A stretch of DNA of 46,537 nucleotides from CAZSAA01 sp964604915 (GTDB lineage: Bacteria > Patescibacteriota > Patescibacteriia > Patescibacteriales > UBA12465), in NCBI GenBank assembly GCA_964604915.1, contig CAZSAA010000002.1, forward strand, positions 1-46,537, given 5' to 3'. A program made the translations under genes and the position numbers. Below are positions 41,290 through 46,537 of this stretch, one piece after another (position 1 is the stretch's first letter; every line of letters starts with the position of its first letter). Under the pieces are notes generated by a model that did no database searches, was not told where the DNA came from, and saw only the letters and a program-made list of their open reading frames with translations.

Positions 41290-42312
41290 TTAGAACTGTT
41301 CGAGGAAGCGCAGGTCGTTGCCGGTAAGCAGCCTGACATCGTCGATATTATATTTGAGCATCGCCAGACGGCTCAAGCCGAAACCGAAAGCGAAACCGGA
41401 ATATTTCTTCGGGTCGATACCGCCCGCCTCGAGAACGCGTGGATGGATGAGGCCGCAGCCGACTATCTCCAACCAGCCGGTGTCCTTGCAAACACGGCAG
41501 CCTTGGCCATTACAAAGGAAGCAAGTATATTCGCCATTCGATCCTGGTTCGACAAAGGGATAGAACTTGGGCCGCATGCGGATCTTAGTGTCCGGCCCAT
41601 ACAGGCGCTGTCCGACTATTTCGAACACTTTCTTAAGGTGCGCGAAATTAATATCTTCCGCAATCATCAGGCCTTCGAATTGATAGAAAGTATGCTCATG
41701 GCGCGCATCGGTCGCTTCATTGCGGAAAACGCGTCCAGGCATCACTACCCGAAGCGGCGCGCCTAGCTTCCGCATGGCTCGCACTTGCAAGTTAGAGGTC
41801 TGGGTACGCATAAGCAGATCAAGCTTGCCGTCCTCGCCCTTCTTGTCGACATAGAAAGTATCTTGCATATCGCGCGCCGGATGGTCAGCCGGAATATTTA
41901 GGGAAGCGAAATTATAGTAGTCGCTATCTAGCTCCGGCCCATCGAAGACGGAAAACCCCAGAGAAGCAAAGATGTCGACCAGCTCCCTTTCCATCAGGGT
42001 GATGGGGCTTAGATGGCCTTGAGGCAAAGTTTGGCCAGGCAAGGTCGGATCTATATTACCGCCTGATATAGGCAAGAAACGGCGCTTGGCCTGTTCCAGG
42101 CTAGCGCTAAGCGCGGCCTTCACTTCATTGGCGAGCGGACCGAATTCTTTTTTCTGCTCATCGCTCATGTCTTTGATGCCTTTCATGATCTGGCTCAAAG
42201 GACCTTTGCGGGAAAAATATTTCAGTTCCGTTTCGCGGATGCCGTCAGCATCCTTGACAGTTGATATGGCACTTTCTATCTCTGCCCGCAATCGTTGCAA
42301 TTGTTCTTTCAT
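41290..42312 (-). CDS. pheS: Phenylalanyl-tRNA synthetase alpha subunit
   Basis: Catalytic chain of PheRS (class II). The 340 residues include an N-terminal coiled coil, motif 2 RVFRNEATDARHEHTFYQFE and motif 3 GFAFGFGLSRLAMLKYNIDD. Between them lies a four-cysteine stretch, CFLCNGQGCRVCKDTGW, that looks like a small zinc knuckle. It is absent from E. coli PheS but occurs in various bacterial homologs. It starts 7 nt after the 126-aa membrane protein and precedes pheT by 10 nt. Confidence 0.97.
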   Translation of the reverse strand: MKEQLQRLRAEIESAISTVKDADGIRETELKYFSRKGPLSQIMKGIKDMSDEQKKEFGPLANEVKAALSASLEQAKRRFLPISGGNIDPTLPGQTLPQGHLSPITLMERELVDIFASLGFSVFDGPELDSDYYNFASLNIPADHPARDMQDTFYVDKKGEDGKLDLLMRTQTSNLQVRAMRKLGAPLRVVMPGRVFRNEATDARHEHTFYQFEGLMIAEDINFAHLKKVFEIVGQRLYGPDTKIRMRPKFYPFVEPGSNGEYTCFLCNGQGCRVCKDTGWLEIVGCGLIHPRVLEAGGIDPKKYSGFAFGFGLSRLAMLKYNIDDVRLLTGNDLRFLEQF

Positions 42313-42319
42313 ATGATTA

Positions 42320-42700
42320 TTAACGACTTTTCTTGTAGTTTATGAAAAATAGCTCGATGATGGCAAATACCACCAGCAGCAGGAAGATATTGATCCATGT
42401 GAATAGATGCTGGGATAGCAGAAAAAGAGCCGACAATAAGAAGAGGCCGAATAGGAAGGATTGACGAAAGGCGATCTTGACCAGATTGAATTCTAATTCC
42501 TTCTTCATCAGCCCGAAACGTACCAAAAACCCCAAGATGGCGGCGGTCCCGCTGCTAGCTAAGAAGAAGGCGATATAGAAAAGGGCGATTCCGAGCCAAT
42601 TAGTGGCTTGCGGATTAACGACACTGACGATGAAAGCGACCACCAGCCAACATATGGCAGAAAGGATGGCCATCATCAATAGATATTTCTTTAGGGTCAT
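42320..42700 (-). CDS. 126-aa four-TM membrane protein, unknown function
   Basis: Four hydrophobic helices are visible (about 6-28, 36-60, 80-97 and 101-119) with short loops and a basic C-terminus (NYKKSR). The family is not recognised. It is locked into the aminoacyl-tRNA synthetase operon: its ATG overlaps the valS stop by 4 nt (ATGA), and pheS begins 7 nt after its stop. The second helix contains NWLGIALFYIAFFLASSG. Its position between valS and pheS may be only operon economy; no functional link can be shown from sequence. Confidence 0.75.
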   Translation of the reverse strand: MTLKKYLLMMAILSAICWLVVAFIVSVVNPQATNWLGIALFYIAFFLASSGTAAILGFLVRFGLMKKELEFNLVKIAFRQSFLFGLFLLSALFLLSQHLFTWINIFLLLVVFAIIELFFINYKKSR

Positions 42701-45312
42701 AGTTGCTTAGTTATATTTTCGAGTTCTAACTCTAGCTTAACAAGCTTCTGTCTCTCTTGCTCGACGATATGAGCTGGTGCGCGGTCGATAAATTCCTGGT
42801 TAGCCAAGCGCCCCTTAAGAGAAGTAACAAGAGATGAGAGACGAGTCTGCTCTTTGGCGAGGCGATCCTTCTCCTTGGCCGAATCGACCGCGCCAAGCAA
42901 ATATATGATATCCCCACCGGAAACGATGGTTATCGCGTCAGCGATTTCCTCTTCTTTCTTGATGATCTCTATCTCGGACAAACCGGTCTTGAGACTCCTT
43001 ATCAGCGCCAAGTTAGCCGCCACGACAGGGGAAGTAGTGATGAGTTTGGCAGAGAGTTTCTTGCCCGGCTCGATGCCATGCTCACTACGAGCATTGCGGA
43101 TCGAGGTGATAAGGGCGGAAACTGGCAAGAAATCCTGTGGTGCGCTAGCTAGCTCAGCCAGGATACTGGCGAATCCCTCCTTGCCGAACCATTGAGAGAT
43201 AAGAAGCGGCTCATCGCTACCTTGTCGCCAGATCGCTTCGGTAACGAAGGGGATGAAGGGGTGCCAAAGCATCAGGGTCTGACGAAGGATGAAGGAGAAC
43301 ATCTCCGCTTTGCCTTCCGGTTCGAACTTGGATACTTCCAAATACCAATCGGCTAACTTATTCCAGGTGAAATCGGTCAAAGTTTCCGCCGCCAAGGAAA
43401 ATTCGTAGCTATCCAGCAACTCATAAGTGGAAACAGCGGCTTGGGCTAAAGAATGAAGGATCCACCGGTCCGCTGCACTCTTAGGTTCGGGCAATTTGGA
43501 GCCGCTTTTTATATCCGCCCCCTGGCTGATCATGAAACGCGAAACGTTCCACAGCTTATTGATGAAATTACGCTTGGCTTCGACTTTCTCTTGACTATAA
43601 CGGGTGTCATTGCCTGGCGTAGCGCCCATGAGCAGGGATAACCGAGCCGCATCAGCGCCATAGTGCTCAATCACGTCAAGCGGATTGGTGCCGTTGCCTT
43701 TGGACTTACTCATCTTCTTACCATCCTTGTCTAGGATCATCCCATGTAAGTATACATCGTGGAAGGGTATTTCACCTATCGCAAAGAGCGACATCATTAT
43801 CATGCGCGATACCCAGAGAGTAATGATTTCATATCCGGTTTCCAGTACTTGCGTAGGGTGGAATTTAGCCAAATCGCCGATCTTCTTTCCGCCTTGGAAA
43901 TTTTCCGGCCAGCCCAGCGTAGAGAAGGTCCACATGCCGGAAGAAAACCAAGTATCCAAGGTATCTTCATCCTGGACCCAGCCGGCTCCCGGCGGGTCTT
44001 GTTCGCCGACATAGGTTTCTTCGCCGCGATACCAGACCGGGATGCGATGGCCAAACCAGATCTGGCGCGAAATGCACCAATCATGGAGATTTTCCATCCA
44101 ATCGACATACCGTTTATGGAAACGATTGGGCACAAATTTTATCTCTCCTGCCAGCGCGGCTTCTTTGGCTACTTGCTTCAAGGACTTTCCCTGGAAACGG
44201 TCGAGCGGTTTGTCAACTGCCACGAACCATTGGCGAGAAGGAAGCGGCTCGATCACTGATCCGCAACGATAGCAGAAAGCGCCGTTATGCACATAGTCTT
44301 CGTCAATGTGGTCGATAAGCCCCATGGCTCGCATATCCGCCACTATCTGCTCTCTCGCTTCCGCTACCTTGAGTCCGGCATATTTGCCGCAATTATCCAT
44401 CATCTTGCCATCTTCATCGATAATCTTCCTGCTCGGAAGGTTATGGCGCTGGGCGATCTCGTTATCAACGAAACTATGGGCCGGGGTCACCTTGATAGCG
44501 CCGGAACCGAAAGTCATATCGACCGCCCTATCCGCTACTACCGTAACCATGAACTTGCCGAGTACACCCTTTATCTCTAATTCCTTCCCTATGTACTCCT
44601 GATACCTCGGATCGTCAGGGTGGACCGCCACCGCCGTATCACCCAGCTTGGTTTCGGGTCGCGAAGTAGCAAGCACGAACGGTCCGTACTTTATCCAATA
44701 TAGCTTGCTCGGCTCTTCCTTATACTCCACCTCATCATCCGCCAAGGTCGAGTGACAGCGCGGGCACCAATTGACAATACGCTCTCCTCTATATATAGCC
44801 CCCGCCTCGTGCATGTCGCAGAACATCTTCTTGACGGCGGCTTGGCGCGGTTTATCCAAAGTAAAGGCAAGCCGCGACCAATCCATGGAGGCGCCCATCT
44901 TCTTAGTTTGCAAAAGGATAGTCGCTTGGGTCTCGTTGAGGAATTTCCAAACTTCCGCCAGGAATCTTTCCCGTCCCAAGTCATGCCGCGTCTGGCCGCT
45001 CTCCTTTAATAGCTTCTTCTCCACCACGTTCTGGGTAGCGATAGCGGCATGATCAGTGCCCGGGATCCACAGAGTGCGATAGCCATTCATACGGCGATAG
45101 CGGATAAGGAGATCCTCGATAGCGATCATAGCGCCATGACCCATGTGTAATTTATCGGTAATGTTAGGGGGAGGCAAGACGATAGTATAGGTCGGCGCGT
45201 CCTCGGCCAAAGGCAGGTTGTCCGGGTTGAAATAGCCGGAATCCTGCCAATCTTTATAAATCTTGTCTTCCCACTCTGATGGGGAATACGTCTTGTTCAT
45301 TTCTATGTCCAT
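42697..45312 (-). CDS. valS: Valyl-tRNA synthetase
   Basis: Class I enzyme charging tRNA-Val with post-transfer editing of threonine. The roughly 871 residues contain the HIGH-type motif HMGH (56-59), cysteine pairs NWCPRCHS and CYRCGS, the CP1 editing domain (YGPFVLATSRPETKLGDTAV), KMSKSKGNG, the anticodon-binding helical bundle, and the C-terminal ValS coiled coil (AKEKDRLAKEQTRLSSLVTS onward). The TTG at 45318 sits next to the -10 box and upstream of the expected transcript start. The ATG at 45312 was therefore chosen, and ATG 45300 is also possible. A tRNA-Val gene is in the same window. Confidence 0.96.
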   Translation of the reverse strand: MDIEMNKTYSPSEWEDKIYKDWQDSGYFNPDNLPLAEDAPTYTIVLPPPNITDKLHMGHGAMIAIEDLLIRYRRMNGYRTLWIPGTDHAAIATQNVVEKKLLKESGQTRHDLGRERFLAEVWKFLNETQATILLQTKKMGASMDWSRLAFTLDKPRQAAVKKMFCDMHEAGAIYRGERIVNWCPRCHSTLADDEVEYKEEPSKLYWIKYGPFVLATSRPETKLGDTAVAVHPDDPRYQEYIGKELEIKGVLGKFMVTVVADRAVDMTFGSGAIKVTPAHSFVDNEIAQRHNLPSRKIIDEDGKMMDNCGKYAGLKVAEAREQIVADMRAMGLIDHIDEDYVHNGAFCYRCGSVIEPLPSRQWFVAVDKPLDRFQGKSLKQVAKEAALAGEIKFVPNRFHKRYVDWMENLHDWCISRQIWFGHRIPVWYRGEETYVGEQDPPGAGWVQDEDTLDTWFSSGMWTFSTLGWPENFQGGKKIGDLAKFHPTQVLETGYEIITLWVSRMIMMSLFAIGEIPFHDVYLHGMILDKDGKKMSKSKGNGTNPLDVIEHYGADAARLSLLMGATPGNDTRYSQEKVEAKRNFINKLWNVSRFMISQGADIKSGSKLPEPKSAADRWILHSLAQAAVSTYELLDSYEFSLAAETLTDFTWNKLADWYLEVSKFEPEGKAEMFSFILRQTLMLWHPFIPFVTEAIWRQGSDEPLLISQWFGKEGFASILAELASAPQDFLPVSALITSIRNARSEHGIEPGKKLSAKLITTSPVVAANLALIRSLKTGLSEIEIIKKEEEIADAITIVSGGDIIYLLGAVDSAKEKDRLAKEQTRLSSLVTSLKGRLANQEFIDRAPAHIVEQERQKLVKLELELENITKQL

Positions 45313-45320
45313 ATCCAATC

Positions 45321-45349
45321 AAATTACCAAAAAAATGCCCTATAGTCAA
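45321..45349 (-). promoter_or_regulatory. Predicted promoter of the valS-pheST operon
   Basis: TTGACT (complement of 45344-45349), 17-nt spacer, TAATTT (complement of 45321-45326). Transcription would start near 45314, almost at the chosen ATG. The -10 is a weak match. Confidence 0.45.
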
Positions 45350-45360
45350 TCAAAATACTA

Positions 45361-45389
45361 TTGACTAATGGCAATAATCACGATATATT
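45361..45389 (+). promoter_or_regulatory. Predicted promoter of the degenerate DHH gene
   Basis: TTGACT (45361-45366), 17-nt spacer, TATATT (45384-45389): five of six matches at each box. Start near 45396, leader of about 14 nt. Divergent from the valS promoter. Confidence 0.65.
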
Positions 45390-45409
45390 AATGAATTGAC
45401 TTAATCAAA

Positions 45410-46537
45410 ATGCTAGCGATCGAAGAACAGATAAAGGCCCGAATAACCAAGGCTAAGAATATCTTAGTGTGTTTTCCACCGGACGGCAATGGCGACGCCA
45501 TGTCCTCCGGCCTGGCTTTGTATTACTACCTCAAAGTTTTGGGGAAGGAAGCGGATATCGCCTGTAGCCGCCACCCGCAGGATAATCCTCGGCTCAAGAA
45601 ACTTTCCTTCCTGCCCGGCTTCCAGGCTATCGCCACGCAGACCGATAACCTACGATCTTTTATCGTTTCGCTTGATATTAAGGATGCCAAAGTCAGCCAG
45701 ATAAAGTATAAGATGGAAAATGACGTCCTCAATTTCATCATTTCCCCTTCGCAAGGCTGGTTCTCAGACAAGGATATCCGCACCAGCGCCAGCGGCTTCA
45801 AGTATGACCTGATAATCGTTATCGGTTCGAGCGATCTAGAATCCCTAGGTGAAATATATGACAGCCAGATAGAATTTTTCTATAAGACAGACATCATCAA
45901 CCTGGATAACTCCCCGGCCAATGAAGAATTCGGGCAGATTAACCTGGTTGATCTGAGCGCACTTTCCACGGCGGAAATGATATTCTTCCTGATCAAGGAC
46001 GAGAAGGACTATGGGATAGACGAGAATCTCGCTACTTGCCTGCTTTCGGGGGTGATTTGCGCCACCAATAATTTCAAGAGTGCCAAGCTCTCGCCCCAAA
46101 CCCTTTTCTGCGCGTCCGAGCTAATCTCCCTGGGCGGCCGCCGCGAAGAAATTTCCGGCAATCTTTTCCGATCCAAAGATATCAAAGCCTTGAAGCTATG
46201 GGGCCGTATGCTCCAATCAATGGAGGTTGAACCGAAGCTAGGTTTCGTTTGGGTACAAGCCTTAGTTGCTGATTTCGATTCGACTAGTACTAGCCCCGAT
46301 GACCTCTCCGATATTATCGATGAACTTATCGCCAATATCCCGGATATGAAGCTAGCCGCCATATTCTACCAGGACAGGGATAATCAGAATGCCGCTATCT
46401 TGTATTCCATCCGTAATATAAACTGCCTGGAAATCGCCAAGAATTTTTCGCCTAGCGGCAGCGTGAAGCTCGCCCATATCAAGGATGGGGATAGCGCCCT
46501 GGAAGAATGGAAGAAAAAAGTCATCGACAATATCTCC
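45410..46537 (+). CDS. DHH-superfamily protein with degenerate catalytic motifs, C-terminus beyond window
   Basis: The frame is open for 376 codons to the window edge with no stop. The layout follows NrnA/oligoribonuclease-type DHH proteins: PPDGNGDAMSSGLALYYYL (23-41) for motif I, INLDNSPANEEFGQINLVD (163-181) where relatives read IDHHxSNxxFGxxNLVD, STAEMIFFLI, and GVICATNNFKS where relatives carry D-T-x-x-F. DHH is thus DNS, the motif IV aspartate is gone, and the usual GGGH of the DHHA1 part appears as SPSGS (347-351). The fold is probably kept but phosphodiesterase activity is probably lost. A structural or nucleotide-sensing role is inference. It has its own promoter. Confidence 0.75.
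   Translation, partial: MLAIEEQIKARITKAKNILVCFPPDGNGDAMSSGLALYYYLKVLGKEADIACSRHPQDNPRLKKLSFLPGFQAIATQTDNLRSFIVSLDIKDAKVSQIKYKMENDVLNFIISPSQGWFSDKDIRTSASGFKYDLIIVIGSSDLESLGEIYDSQIEFFYKTDIINLDNSPANEEFGQINLVDLSALSTAEMIFFLIKDEKDYGIDENLATCLLSGVICATNNFKSAKLSPQTLFCASELISLGGRREEISGNLFRSKDIKALKLWGRMLQSMEVEPKLGFVWVQALVADFDSTSTSPDDLSDIIDELIANIPDMKLAAIFYQDRDNQNAAILYSIRNINCLEIAKNFSPSGSVKLAHIKDGDSALEEWKKKVIDNIS

Noticed and set aside
41280..41339. 20-residue N-terminal extension of pheT
   Set aside because: It lies mostly inside the end of pheS and does not resemble PheT, whose usual start is MYISLDW at 41279.
1..46537. UGA recoded as glycine or tryptophan, as in some CPR groups
   Set aside because: TGA ends porA, porB, recJ, the murE-type gene and der at the expected protein lengths, so the standard bacterial code applies.

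Overview
The window looks like a chromosomal scaffold from a small-genome bacterium of the Candidate Phyla Radiation (Patescibacteria, Parcubacteria-like). This is inferred from T4SS-pilin-like membrane proteins of the kind common there, many short lineage-type membrane proteins, very tight gene packing and lone housekeeping operons. There is no rRNA gene to settle the lineage. TGA behaves as a normal stop (for example at the ends of porA, porB and der), so the UGA-recoding CPR groups are unlikely. No insertion sequence, CRISPR array, prophage or other mobile element was seen.

Left end (1-3674, + strand): parts of a pyruvate (2-oxoacid):ferredoxin oxidoreductase operon (delta fragment, alpha, beta) are interleaved with two T4SS-pilin-like membrane proteins, joined by ATGA stop/start overlaps. 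A 100-N gap at 1683-1782 truncates the first pilin-like gene and porB and creates a false 441-codon fusion ORF. The second pilin-like protein carries a C-terminal 3D (lytic-transglycosylase-type) domain.

3680-10961 (- strand): one tight operon reading a 480-aa anchored protein, a 62-aa membrane protein, murJ, lepA, a 31-codon membrane peptide, recJ and an RNase HI. 11027-27479 (- strand): yebC, ruvC, glgA, a GH57-type enzyme, an APH-fold kinase, ftsK, a MurE-type ligase, then rpoB and rpoC with their own promoter and leader. The glgA/GH57/kinase trio suggests alpha-glucan metabolism. MurJ, MurE, FtsK, the LCP protein and the M23 peptidase together indicate a peptidoglycan wall and its division machinery.

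27519-27558 is a divergent promoter feeding yebC (-) and a SIS-domain protein (+). The latter converges on gpmI (-) at a perfect bidirectional terminator. A second divergent promoter with the same core (30207-30247) feeds gpmI and a + strand cluster: LysM/M23 peptidase, 84-aa membrane protein, tRNA-Val, tRNA-Pro, LCP transferase, der, pth and topA.

Right end: a 91-aa protein with its own promoter (-), then an operon on the - strand for two aminoacyl-tRNA synthetases (valS, 4-TM protein, pheS, pheT, 105-aa protein) closed by a strong terminator. Divergent from valS is a DHH-superfamily protein cut by the window end, with its catalytic motifs degenerated. Several first-start predictions use TTG or extend into the upstream gene (rpoC, murE, valS, pheT, topA, the M23 gene). 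For these the downstream ATG was chosen.
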